DNA from: Oscarella lobularis
Lineage: Eukaryota; Porifera; Homoscleromorpha; Homosclerophorida; Oscarellidae
Direction: 5' to 3'
Assembly: GCF_947507565.1 (NCBI RefSeq)
Contig: NC_089192.1
Span: 1,856,690-1,920,689, forward strand
Length of the DNA: 64,000 nt
The translations under genes were made by a program, and so were the position numbers. Below, in pieces: positions 14,201-24,424 of the stretch; positions within the stretch are counted from its first letter, which is position 1, and every line of letters begins with the position of its first letter. Below the pieces are notes generated by a model. It did not search any database, was not told where the DNA came from, and was given only the letters and a program-made list of their open reading frames with translations.

Positions 14201-17200
14201 GACTACCAGCAGAATGTCGCCCTCCAAGCGGAGAGGTTCGAGCCAAGCTGCCGCCAGTGCTGCTTAAATCGGCTTCCTGATTCTGCAATCGTGGTGACGA
14301 CTTGGAGCACGTTTTTTCTACTGTTTCACTAACATCTTTTTCGTTGATATTAGGCTTTATGCACTCTAGCAGTGCGTAAATGTCGTTAGGCAATTTGGTA
14401 CCTCTGGCCACAAGATGTCCAAGATGTTCCGTAAGTTTAAGTAACTGTTCCGTCGTAAAATAATTGAGATAATAATAATTTGATCGTAGGCGACGAATTT
14501 CAGCTTTCCACAATTTGAGATCAGACGTCATTTCTGTCTTGACCTTCTTCAATTCTCCCCAAAACTGTTCCAGCTGCCTTGACTTGTCGGCGGAATATTC
14601 ATTGTCATGCTGCAAGGGAGAAATGCAGCAAAAACTCCTTCGCCAGGAACGATATTTTGCGTGACCAGCCTTGTGAAGGTCTAAAAGTTCAGCGGCAAGT
14701 TGGATTATATATTCCAAGGTACTGCGAAATACGTTGACTTCGCTTTGCCGTTCACTACCGTGACCGGAGATAAGAATCAATTTGCTTTCAAGATCTTGCA
14801 AGGCGAATAAATTGTACTTGGTTCTTCCACCTTTCCTTTCTGCCACCGAAGGTCTTACGATTAGTTCAATGAAATCTCCAATGTCTTTAGCAAGGCTTCT
14901 GTCTCCTTGGTACCCGACCAAATATTCACCGTACGAATTTATCGCTTCTACTTCCGAAAAGGACGACACTTCAACGGAACCCAACGACACTTTCATTAGT
15001 TTGAAGTCCGCGAGGTATTTCTGCGTGTCACACCATTTCTGCGGAAGCTTTTGATCGCGCTTGAGTTGTTCAAATACGCCTCTGCAGGCACCAAAAAGCT
15101 GATCTAAATTTGCCTCTTCTGAGAGATTAAAGAGGAGAGTAGCATATCCAGCGCAGGATGCTCTCAAATGGACAACTTTGAAAGCTCCAAAATCGCCTTC
15201 GGTGCTGCATAAAGTTCCAGCTAACTCAACAAATGTTTCAAGTTCGGTCCATTCTATCAAATTTAAATAACACATATTCGTGAGGAGCGCTACTTCTCAC
15301 CTTTGAGGTCTCTTTTGACCCAATCAATAAGAGGTCCACAATCTGCAAACATTTGCAGACAGACAATCTGCTCTTCTTCCATAGCTTCTAAGAAGCTTCC
15401 TGCTGACATCATAGCGGCATTCATGACTAAAAGAGGCTGTCCCTGCAACAATTGAGAATCCTACGAAAACACAAAATGTAAAAGGTATAAAGCACGCTGC
15501 ATATAATTTTAGTCACACCAAAGAGCAGATTTCAGAAAGGGCGACCAAAGGCTTCGAAACGTGGAGTTCGGCGCACACGCAACGTACAGCTTTAGCCGCA
15601 ACAGCCGATTTGCTGAGAGTCTTGTACAAGCAAATCTGTCTAACTCTTTCGGCTAGTAATCTTCCGGAATTGTCGCTGTCCAAATCCATATAACTCAATT
15701 CCTCTCTCAACTTTTCTGAACTATAAGACAAAAGTTTAAAATTATCTTTGACTTCTTTCAGCTTAATTTCGCCGCTCTTTACGAGTTCACAAACTTTTTT
15801 CCACGCTCGGAACACCGGCTCAATCACCAATTGAATTACTCGATTAAGAGCCATTGGAACCGTTTCAGTATCTTCATTTCCTTTACAATCTCTTTCCAAA
15901 ACGTTCTTTTTATCACGCAAAAGACGGTGAAATACTAAGCTTTTCTGAAGCTCATTGAGTGGCTTCATGTAGTGTTTGACCTTTGGCAGACAGTCAAAAT
16001 AAACGACATCAATAGAGCCATCTTCTAATCTTCTAACAAGCTTGTTTAAAGAAATTTCGGATACGTCAATCTTCGAAAAATCCCTGAGTCGCTGAAAGTC
16101 AACTGCAGAAAATCGAATTGACTGTATTTCACAAAAAGCTTTCGCAAATTTACCTTTTCCTGCCAAAGACTGACACGTACTTAAAAAGTTCAGGACAAGC
16201 TTCTTTTCTTTATCAAAGCGTTCTAACTCTTGGATGCGAAGATGCAAAGCGCCCTCGGTTATCTGCTGCAGTGAAGACCGTTTTCGCTCGATGGGAGGGT
16301 GCTTACTATTCTGCTCATCAAGAATTGCGCAGAGAGCATCAAGCTGTTGAATATTGGCCTTTGCAAGCTCCAAATCAGCAACAGAAACAGTTGCACTAGC
16401 AATCTGCCCAAGAAAGTTTACAATGACTCTCTTCGCCTTAAGCATTCGCAAAACCACGTCTGAATTTTCGTCAGGAAACAATTCTTCGTCACCTAAAAAT
16501 AAATGTCAGAATAGCGTGCAGCAATCAATTTGTGTGTGCTACCACAAAGCCGTAGATAACGTTTCCACAAAGAAGACTGAAAGATGTTAGCCAACCAGGC
16601 TGAGTCAGAAGCCTCAAAAGCAGGAGACTTCGATGAGAGAATATCCGAAAGACAGCGACGCGAATGTAGCACAGAGCATTCTGCCGTTCCTTTTGCTGTG
16701 TAGAAAAAGCAATGAAAACTTGACTCTAGATCTCCTTGACTCTAAATAAGACGGTCGCTCTGCGCTGAATAATAAAAAGAGTGTTCACCTGTATCAACTG
16801 CTCAACAGCTGATCTGGACAAATCAATGAGACATTCTTCGACCAGAGAACAAAAGGAATTATTCTTTATAGACTTATAGGCCGCCAACTTTTGCTCGTTA
16901 TTCTACAAGATTCATTATGATTACGAGATAACCCTTAATTAATTGCCAGTGTACCAAATTTGGAAACTGCTTTTCAAACCGAGATTTGAGCCGAAAATTC
17001 CAATAACAGACCTCATCAGATTTTAAGACCGTCCCATAGCAAAACATCTTATTCCACAACTAAAAGAAAAATAGTAACAAAAGTTGTATTCAAATCCGCT
17101 AATTTGTCGTTGCCTTGAGATCAGAGCAAAAGTCGTGATGAGACGAAACTGACTCAATCCAGCTGGCACATATGTTCGCCACTACTTCGACTTCAGTGTA

Positions 17201-20200
17201 ATCGCTACCTTCTAGCGCATGATGTTGCTCGAACAACAAATTAAGGGTGTCAAAAAGAACACGGTCTTGTTCTCGAGGCAAATGCTTGCTAAATTCAGCC
17301 AACAATGTAAGACACGCCCTGATTCCCATCTTAGTTGAATCAATGACATGAGAAATACTTCTCGTATCCGTGGTTGAATTGCAAACGTTTTCAATATCAG
17401 CACATCTAAAAAAAGAGCTGGAGAAAATTGTACGAGTCGAACCGGTGCAAAATTCTACTTCAGGAAATGTAAATCCTCCTTTCTTAAAATTTCAAAAAAA
17501 CCCTCAAGGAAGGTAACCTACGGCATGCGCAAAAGTAAATGAAAGCTCAAGTGAAGCCTAATAAAGAAAACAAACCAATGATATTTTGACTTCAGCAGAG
17601 TCGCCTATTCTAAGAGCCTTCTTTATGACAGCAGCCACGCCTTCACTCAGTAAAGAAGCTGACGTAATCCAAAACTTAGCCTCGTCATAAGGTGAAGCAA
17701 AAATTATAACGCGAAAAAGTAAAGGATCCGTTTCAAAAAGAGGTTCTATTTGTTCTCGGATGTCCAGAAGGCTAACATGTATATACGTAGATGCTTTTCA
17801 TAGATAAGAATAACGGTTCGCTGTTACCTTGCGCTGTTTTCGTTCTTCTGAAATGCGGATATGGCTTCCTTCAGCTCTCCAAGTCCCCACCATTCGTCCT
17901 GTTCAAAAGAAACGTTGCAAGGCAAGTTAAAAGGCTTAGTAAGATCAGAAAGAAAATGAATCAGAGGCAACGAAAATATCCACTCGGTAGTAGGATAGCT
18001 TTTAAAACATAGCTCCGAGCAGATGTTACAGAGAGCATCGGTGATTTCCCTTAAACAATAATAACATAAAAATGCAAACTCCTGTGGCCCGGCCGCTCGA
18101 ACCTGATGCTAGAAAAATTCTTCTGAATCGTGTCTTTGATCGCGTCGTAGTAACTCTGCTCCAAAGAAAAAGAATGTGCTAATGACTTTAAATGGTCATT
18201 GCTTAATTCGAGCCCAATGCGGTGTTTCTTGACGACAATTGCAATAGCAGCAGCAGAAACAACTTTTTCTGCAGCCTTTTCTTTGCATGTCGGTTTAAAA
18301 CTTTTAAGCTGTTCCAGCTTTGGCTTTAAAATATCGCAAAGAATCTTAAAATCGGAAACAAAATTGCCATTTCCAGTGGTACGAATACCAAAACTTACCA
18401 TCGCTACATTCATTTCCTCAGGATTCCAGTCCCGCAAATGCCAGATACTTTCACGAACTGAAAGCTGTTGCAATTGGTTTACAACGCTTTCAAGTCGAGT
18501 AAGAGCTTCACAAGCCAGCATAGGCTCGAGAAACACATCGCTTGCGCAATAGAAACCCTGCCATTTCGGCAGAAACTCTCCAATTGCCAATTTCCTGCTG
18601 TCGACGAAAACATCCCGAGATCGTCCTGTATCAGGTGTCCATCGGTGTACGACATCATCGTACTTGACAAAATGACCTATGGAGACAGGAGTGATTGCAC
18701 TTTTAAAGTTGATACGAGAGCGGCCTGACTGTAATACCTTTGCAGTTGCCTCGCAGCTCAGGAGGCAATACAAGAATACGGAAGAGGTAGCCACCGCACG
18801 AACGCGGCGCAACAATGAATTCAGGCTCTACTTTGCTTTTCTTCAATTTTCTCTGCTTCTTGATGGTATACTTGTAGAAAATAGAATCACGGGTAACAGC
18901 GATTGGAAGAACGGTGCTTCCGCACAACTTGAAAAATTTACTTTTTCCGTCTAGCGACCTAAAGAAGAGTTACAGATTGATCATATTAAATAACTGTGCG
19001 ATGAACACAACAAGAAAAGTCGGAGACATACGGAATGCTGCCTTGCACTTTCATCGAAATTTCCCGCAAATTGGATTCAAACTGTATGTACACTCGCTTA
19101 TCGTTTTCTTCAAACTTCCATTCGGGATGAAGCAACGCATGAAACGTTACTTTTAATCCAGCTGCTGGCCTAAACAAAGGAGAGAATAGCAATCTCACTC
19201 TTCAACTAGTATCATCATTATATTTCAATAATAATTATTATTATTAGCTATTATAATGAGCCAGCCAACTCACTTCTGCGGTTTGAAGCCTACACCGTCT
19301 CTTTGAAGCAGTGGCAACGCGTCATCGCTGCTGTTGTCAGAAACAGTCTTTTCGGCAATAGCTGAAGCTTCTCCGTTACGGAGACTAGTCACTGCTAAAA
19401 AATAGCCATGCAATCAGACGCTCGGAATCAATAATATTACATCCTAATTAAAAAGCTTTACCCGCCCAGCCCAGGTAGGTCACAAAACGATTTCTTGCAA
19501 ATTACACAGAAGAAAGCCGCACAAAGAAACAAAAGACCATCGCGTATTGCGAGCCAAGCGTAATTACGCTAAACGTCGCGCCACTCACTACTTTTGTATG
19601 GTTCGGAAACGCTTCTGCCTAATCTACCTATACATACATACATACATATATGTGCAGTAAAAAAGTATAACTATGATCCAGGGTCTGAAGGACAGAGTAC
19701 AGGAAGTAGGGTCTATAAAAGCGGACGTACGGAGAGTGACCACATGCACTGCACCGCTGTGCATCCCGGAGAGTCTCCCTTATTTTAATTAACGCCCACA
19801 ATGAGTTCTTAAGCTACGCAAAGAATTGCTCACTTGCTCACGCGAGACTGTAATTAGGTTAAATACCGCCACACCAGAACAAAAATGTAATCACGTCAAA
19901 GCGCACCTGAACGAATGCCCAAAGAGTTTGGTCCAAGAAAATCCTCCGACTCGTCTTGATGGCGAGAGTCTGACTCTCCTTCAGAAGAAGGCTCTTGTGC
20001 TATAGGTACCACGCCCTCTTCTACAGAAACGAAACCACGTGAGAGAACAAACACGCAACGGGCCATAAGATTGATTTACCACCAACTTTCGGCAGATGCA
20101 AAGGCGACGGCAGCGAATCAGGTTGCGACGCAGCTATTGTAACACCAGATGAGGAAAAGAAAACAACATACTCACGTGACAAATAAAGCCTTGGCGTGCG

Positions 20201-20312
20201 ACTTCACTTCCCTACCTTGTGAGCTACCCGCTGCTTCAAGCTTATCGACCGGCACATCCCTCTCAGCTACCGCGCAGCTGCTCTCCGTCGCAGAGATGTC
20301 TTCAGTCTGCAT
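2296..20312 (-). CDS. RNF213: RNF213-like giant E3 ubiquitin ligase with AAA+ core
   Basis: Multi-exon gene of about 18 kb; I estimate 4,500-5,000 residues. RNF213 is a cytosolic dynein-like AAA+ ATPase and E3 ligase linked to lipid droplets and to antimicrobial ubiquitylation. The start is the ATG at 20312-20310, followed by small acidic/Ser-rich exons (ends near 20216 and 20133-20050). Next comes a CBM20-like segment (about 19168-18703), helical stalk exons (about 18815-15513), the AAA core (15275-7690), the RING exon (6916-6736), an RZ finger (about 4927-4786) and a C-terminal domain ending at TAA 2298-2296. Walker A motifs are RAGVGKS (13424-13404), GETGCGKT (12092-12069) and GKPGSSKS (11027-11004). 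Walker B-like motifs are LFFDEANTT and VVLDEVGLAEDSP. Long collinear similarity to vertebrate RNF213 runs from the third AAA unit to the C-terminus. Introns are short; 53-nt examples lie at 10695-10643 and 2528-2476. Not every exon junction was resolved. Confidence 0.93.
4786..4927 (-). other. RNF213: RZ-type zinc finger of the RNF213-like gene
   Basis: Two small exons supply ECANGHNYYFNS (about 4927-4892) and, after a short intron, ACSVCGAQSSG (about 4825-4786). Together they give the C-x3-H … C-x2-C arrangement of the RZ finger, which in vertebrate RNF213 is needed for ubiquitylation of lipopolysaccharide. The preceding exon has the FPTMPGD segment that also precedes the RZ finger in vertebrates. 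The downstream exon (GDTGHILGHA … IIRLLMHAALM) matches the segment that follows it. Confidence 0.8.
6736..6916 (-). other. RNF213: RING finger exon of the RNF213-like gene
   Basis: This exon reads YCSVCG, then LLSCKHIFCAQC, then SCPLCK, which is a C3HC4 RING with standard spacing. It is entered from the upstream exon (…CSEKLFG|K) through an intron ending in CAAAG and left through a GTAAGTG donor. In vertebrate RNF213 the RING sits in the E3 module after the AAA ring, exactly as here. No zinc ligand is missing. Confidence 0.9.
7690..15275 (-). other. RNF213: RNF213 AAA+ core (large exons)
   Basis: Two very large exons (about 15275-10696 and 10345-7800) plus a small one (about 10645-10384) carry the motor of the RNF213-like protein. 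The second AAA unit has RAGVGKS. The third has GETGCGKT, an FFDEANTT Walker B and the conserved AACNPYRKH sensor-like segment. The fourth has GKPGSSKS, LDEVGLAEDSP and the NWALDPAKMNRG block. The joins are supported by phase: DKHQQ|R|VAFVGLSNW across a 53-nt intron, and DFY|SLVKM across a 38-nt intron. In the vertebrate protein the third and fourth units are the ATP-binding and hydrolysing ones, and their key residues are all present here. Confidence 0.9.
18703..19168 (-). other. RNF213: CBM20-like N-terminal segment of the RNF213-like gene
   Basis: The exon at about 19168-18980 reads GLKVTFHALLHPEWKF, then NDKRVYIQFES. The next exon adds a beta-rich stretch (SIFYKYTIKK…). The pattern of a beta strand, aromatic residues and a KVYI-like strand resembles the starch-binding CBM20 fold reported near the N-terminus of RNF213 proteins. 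Motif density is low, so the fold call rests on position and pattern only. Confidence 0.5.
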
Positions 20313-21222
20313 TTTGCGACTTCAAGCAGCCGAAAACGAGTTGCTGAGAAGAGAAGACAGGGTTTGCGAATACTAACTGAAGGCTAAGTCGTTCTCCGAG
20401 CCCTCTGGCACCAGCTGCAACCGCGGCTATGAAGACTTATGAAACCAGGAAAAATGGCTTCCGGCGTGATTCGTTGAAAGCACGTGACTGCGTGGGAAGT
20501 GAGATTGCCCGACACTAGACGCATGACAATGCTCAAATGAAACCTGCAACTTTAGACACCGCAACAGCCATTCACGCACTCAAAAGAGGCAAAACGGTCT
20601 CACAGCATTCTCACAGTTGCCCAAAGCGCACAGACCACTGCTGCACAAAATAAATTAAGAATCCTCAATTACGTTATTAGCTATATGCTGCACGATATTT
20701 TTCTAACCTGCAAAGCTATAAAACCGTTTGAAGAGCGAGAACATTTTCCGCCTTGAACGAGAACTTGAAAGAAATAGGTATAATGATTTTCCTTCCTTCA
20801 AACAGCATTAAATCATTACCCAGAGCAAAGTGCGCTACCAAATATAATGTACCTGAATTATTTAATTCATTTGCAGTACAAAGCGGTCAGTAGCGGTCAT
20901 GCATTCACACGTGAAGTAAATACACCGTCATTTCAGTAGCTTTGTGACCGTAAACGAAATTAATAGGTTGTTTGTCGTGCTACTGGATACGCCAGCGACC
21001 CAAGACTGCGACCTGTGCGATGTTATTCGGCGTGGGAACGCCTGCCGTCGAACGCGCACGAAGCGTTCGCTGTAGGACGCATTTGCGACCGAACGAGCAA
21101 CGATAGAACGGCGTAGAGACGCTCTTTGACCCCGATCCGTGCTTAGACCTGGGCTGCTAGCTGCAGAGCCGTGATTTGCGCAATGCGCATGCGATGAGAT
21201 CTAGTTAGCGTACGTTGCCAGA
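20313..21222. promoter_or_regulatory. Divergent intergenic promoter region
   Basis: About 910 bp separate the RNF213-like start (minus) from the TRAF start (plus), so both promoters must lie here. The part nearest the TRAF gene is CpG-rich (about 20990-21200). I find no clear TATA box next to either start codon, and no ORF or repeat in the interval. Shared regulation of the two ubiquitin-ligase genes is possible but only inferred from the head-to-head arrangement. Confidence 0.45.
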
Positions 21223-22530
21223 ATGTCTGCCGTCGGAGGCTTCGACGCCAAGTTCGCTCATTTGCCAAACAATCTGTCGTGTCCAATATGCCACGTTGGC
21301 ATAAGAGATCCTCTGCTAACATTTTGCGGTCACCGCTTCTGCGCTACGTGCGTAGAGCCTCTTCGAACGAAGAAGAGATCTCTCACGTGCCCAATCTGTC
21401 GAGAAGAGCTGAGGCCAGATCAAGTCTATCCAGACAATGCAATCAAGCGTGATGTGCTTGATCTCGAAGTGGCATGCCACCTGGATGAGATGGGATGCAA
21501 ATGGCGAGGAGAGCTGCGTGAGCTGAAGAATCATGAAACCAAATGCGAGTTCGTAATTGTTCCTTGCGCGCAATGCAGCGCCAACGTCATGCGTCAACAT
21601 ATAAATGAGCATTTACAGAAAACGTGTTCTAGAAGAAAGGTTTCTTGTCGGCATTGCCTCAAACTTATCCTGTTTCAAAACTTAAAGGAACATCTGCAGG
21701 ATTGTCCTCTGTGTCCGCTGTTCTGTCCTCAGGGCTGCCGAAAACGACTTGTTCGCCGCCAGATACGCCAACATGTGGCAGAAAATGGAACGTGTCCCAA
21801 CACATATGTTGCTTGTCCCCTTAGCGCCTGCGACTTTAAAGGGAAAAGAAAAGACGTGCTTCGACATAAAAGCGAACGAGTGGAATACCATCTCGACCTA
21901 TCGCTTATAGAAGTGAAGAGATTGAAGGACGACGTTAGAAAATCGGAAAGCGAGACAGCCGAATTGAAACGGGAGATTGCTTCTTTGAAAGGCGAGATGA
22001 GGAATTCGAAAGGCGAGACAACCGATCTGAAACATGAGATTGCTCATTTGAAAAGCGAGATTGCTGATATGAAGAAGCAAATCAGCAAGAGCGAATCACC
22101 TTTTGTTTACTTGTGGAGGGTGACTGACTGGGCTAGCCATTTTGAGAAAGCAAAATCTCATAGCGATTATTCCGTTGCATGTCATCCAGTTTACATCTCC
22201 ACGCCGGGGCACAGAGTGAAACCAAAGATATATCCCAATAACGAGATGTCGGGTTATGTGGGAATATTCCTGTTCATCGCAAAAGGTCACTATGATGATT
22301 TCATTGAATGGCCGTTCAACACCGATTATTCATTCACCGTCATTGATCAGCAGAGAAACGGCGAAAACGAAACAATGAGAATGTTTGCCGATGTTGCCAT
22401 GGTAGAAATCCTGCGACAAAACAGTACAGGTGGGTATGGTTTTCATAGATTTATTAGCCACGACAGACTTGAGGAGCGCATGTTTGTTAGAAGTGATTGC
22501 CTGTTTTTAAAACTCGTTGTACACCTGTAG
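21223..22530 (+). CDS. TRAF-family RING/zf-TRAF/MATH protein
   Basis: Intronless 435-residue protein, complete from ATG to TAG. Residues about 18-62 form a RING finger (CPICHVGI … CGHRFCATC … CPIC). Residues about 90-225 form tandem TRAF-type zinc fingers (repeated C-x-C and H-x3-C pairs). Residues about 225-290 are a coiled coil with a degenerate LKxEI repeat. Residues about 295-435 form a MATH/TRAF-C domain (YLWRVTDW, YVGIFLFI, FHRFI, LFLKLVV). TRAFs trimerise through the coiled coil and MATH domains, bind receptor tails and ligate K63 or other ubiquitin chains towards NF-kB/JNK signalling. The order and length match TRAF4/TRAF6-type proteins; I cannot assign the subfamily. The lack of introns is notable next to intron-rich neighbours. 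Confidence 0.93.
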   Translation: MSAVGGFDAKFAHLPNNLSCPICHVGIRDPLLTFCGHRFCATCVEPLRTKKRSLTCPICREELRPDQVYPDNAIKRDVLDLEVACHLDEMGCKWRGELRELKNHETKCEFVIVPCAQCSANVMRQHINEHLQKTCSRRKVSCRHCLKLILFQNLKEHLQDCPLCPLFCPQGCRKRLVRRQIRQHVAENGTCPNTYVACPLSACDFKGKRKDVLRHKSERVEYHLDLSLIEVKRLKDDVRKSESETAELKREIASLKGEMRNSKGETTDLKHEIAHLKSEIADMKKQISKSESPFVYLWRVTDWASHFEKAKSHSDYSVACHPVYISTPGHRVKPKIYPNNEMSGYVGIFLFIAKGHYDDFIEWPFNTDYSFTVIDQQRNGENETMRMFADVAMVEILRQNSTGGYGFHRFISHDRLEERMFVRSDCLFLKLVVHL

Positions 22531-22570
22531 GAACCTGTTGTACTTGCAATATATTATATTAATCAGTCTA

Positions 22571-22885
22571 AACGTTGCAAATGGGATGGAGTATCTTCAC
22601 AGTCAGAAACCTCCGAGAATTCATCGCGATCTGTAGTTGGCGAAAACTGTGTTGCGAAGGTAGCTGATTTCGGCTGTTCGAAGCTCTTGAAAGAAGAAGG
22701 AAGAGCGATGAAACTGAAGAAAAGAAATAAAAAGGAAGCCAACGGAGTCGGAGGAAGACAATTAACCTATTGGCTGAAGATCGTGTGACTGTGTGGCACA
22801 TTGGAACGATATACTGGAGTAGCCCAGAAGTTCTTTTGAGGAGCGCATACGGAACGCCAGCTGACAAACAATATGAGTCAACTGC
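22571..22885 (+). pseudogene. Relic of a protein kinase domain
   Basis: The frame starting at 22571 reads GMEYLHSQ … RIHRDL and then meets TAG (22634-22636). In another frame the sequence continues AKVADFGCSKLL and then, after further shifts, IGTIYWSSPEVL with a SAYG sequence. These are in order the alphaE helix, the HRD catalytic loop, the DFG segment and the P+1 loop of a tyrosine kinase-like kinase. About five codons of the catalytic loop after HRDL are missing. No N-lobe is present and several frame changes occur, so it cannot encode a kinase. It has HRD/DFG rather than the HAD/HGD and DLG of the intact kinases further along, so it is not a copy of those. Confidence 0.7.
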
Positions 22886-22974
22886 GCCGTGCTTGAAACT
22901 GAAAACGGAGCAGAGTCGACCAGTCCTCATAAGTAACCCAGATGGCCGACTCCGGATCATTCCTTTCTCCATAA

Positions 22975-23551
22975 ATGTTTGAGCCAGAAGTAGACGACGA
23001 ACAAGCTGACGACTACTTGAACGACAGTACTCGTACAGTCAGATTCATAGACAACCCAGGTGTTCGTTTATTGGTGCCGCTGTGGCAACTGCCGCCCCAT
23101 GCCAAGGGATTGGAATGCACGTGCTGCCATGAGATGGACGTACTAAATCCGAAGCTCGACAGCGGAATTTTATGCGTCACTGACCATGACGACTTTTCGA
23201 TTGTTTTTCTTCAGCCAGCAGTGTTGCGAACTGCTATGAGAGCCATGCATGAAATAGGTTATTCGGGAATACCGGATACTGTGTCTAACAGGTAAGAGTA
23301 AGAGTTCTTTTTTGATCATTTTCAACATTCGTTTTAGATTATTTCGATTGTCAGCTTACCGTCAGTTTGTCTGGTGGTCTCATGAAAGGCTAGGCAGAGG
23401 TAACCGAGTTGTTTTACCATCGTGCGTTGTGCTCAAAATTCGTGAGCATTTTCCTGAGCCCGACAGATATTACGTTGGGTATGCTGAACCACACATTGAC
23501 GATACTCACCGACAATCCGACGACAAAATGGGTTTTCAATGGCCTATTTAG
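22975..23551 (+). CDS. Stand-alone P2X7-type ballast-domain protein
   Basis: Two exons (22975-23291 and 23338-23551) joined by a 46-nt GT-AG intron give about 177 residues. The start ATG is immediately preceded by an in-frame TAA. The protein has ECTCCHEMDV, ILCVTDHDDF and the block RLSAYRQFVWW, followed by NRVVLPSCVVLKIREHFPEPD and YVGY. These match the cysteine-rich zinc-binding C-terminal 'ballast' region of vertebrate P2X7 receptors (CC-E, the AYRQF-W block, RVVLPSC, IR-FP-P). No P2X channel domain or membrane segment is present. Stand-alone or otherwise fused ballast domains are known in invertebrates and are thought to predate P2X7. Cytosolic function is unknown. A short N-terminal acidic region precedes the domain. 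Confidence 0.82.
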
Positions 23552-24424
23552 GCATCAGCAATTTCAGAACATGCAGTACCATAACTGTGATACTAATAAT
23601 GTCATAATAATTCGTTTAGTGTAAATCGGCTTTGATGTTGCCTGACGGCTTCTTGCTTTGAGGGTTTCGGCTTTTGTGCAAGATTCATCGGCACCACAGC
23701 AGGAATCGGACTGGCTCTTCTTCTGTGCAAAGACGATGCGGCGTCATTTTCTTGTCTTTTCACCAAGTCGTCGACCAAGTCATGTACGAAATCAGTTGAC
23801 TTGTTAGAGTGCATTTCTTTAATGGTCCATTCCTTTCTTTCGTTTGCTCCACTCCTGCTTGTACCGTTTTGATCCGTCTCGATTTGTTTGCGTTAGTTCT
23901 TGCTCGATGTCACTGTTGTGATCGAGCACTGCCAGTCGTAGCCTCGCTAACATCCGAAATGAATCCTTTTGGGAGGATATTTCAAGACAACATTATGGAA
24001 GCATGATTCAAGACTTAGGTATAGTAGGATGCTAGGAGCTCTTATGTTCGTTTATTGATTTATGTGACATTGTATTTGAAATTTTCGAGAGCGTTGCTGA
24101 ATAATTTTTTGAATAAAAAAGTCATACAATCGTCTACCCATTTTCGTCAAATAATTCTTCTGCTGTTCTGTCCACTTTTAGGCCTTGAACTCGAGAAAGT
24201 CCCGTACTTTGTAGGGTTATCGGTTTTTTGCCGTTTTTTCCACAAAAAACAGTTACCCTATAAAATCCGGGCATTTCAGCAAACAGTGCCCGTATTAACT
24301 TTGACTTGGCATTCGCCTACGCTACTGCATCGTTGTACATGACAACGTTCATAACAGATGCTTCACAAATAAATCACAAATAAACTCAAGAATTATTCAA
24401 GAATAATTTTTTTATGTTTTCAAG
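23552..24424. other. Intergenic, nothing recognised
   Basis: Between the ballast-domain gene and the minus-strand remnant I see only short open frames without family similarity. One 70-residue minus frame (23602-23814) is basic and Pro-rich near its middle but has no supporting feature. Confidence 0.5.

Noticed and set aside
20149-20376. Plus-strand 75-codon frame over the first RNF213-like exons
   Set aside because: It is the antisense of the spliced 5' exons (MQTEDISATESS …), which have consistent splice sites; the plus frame has no domain.
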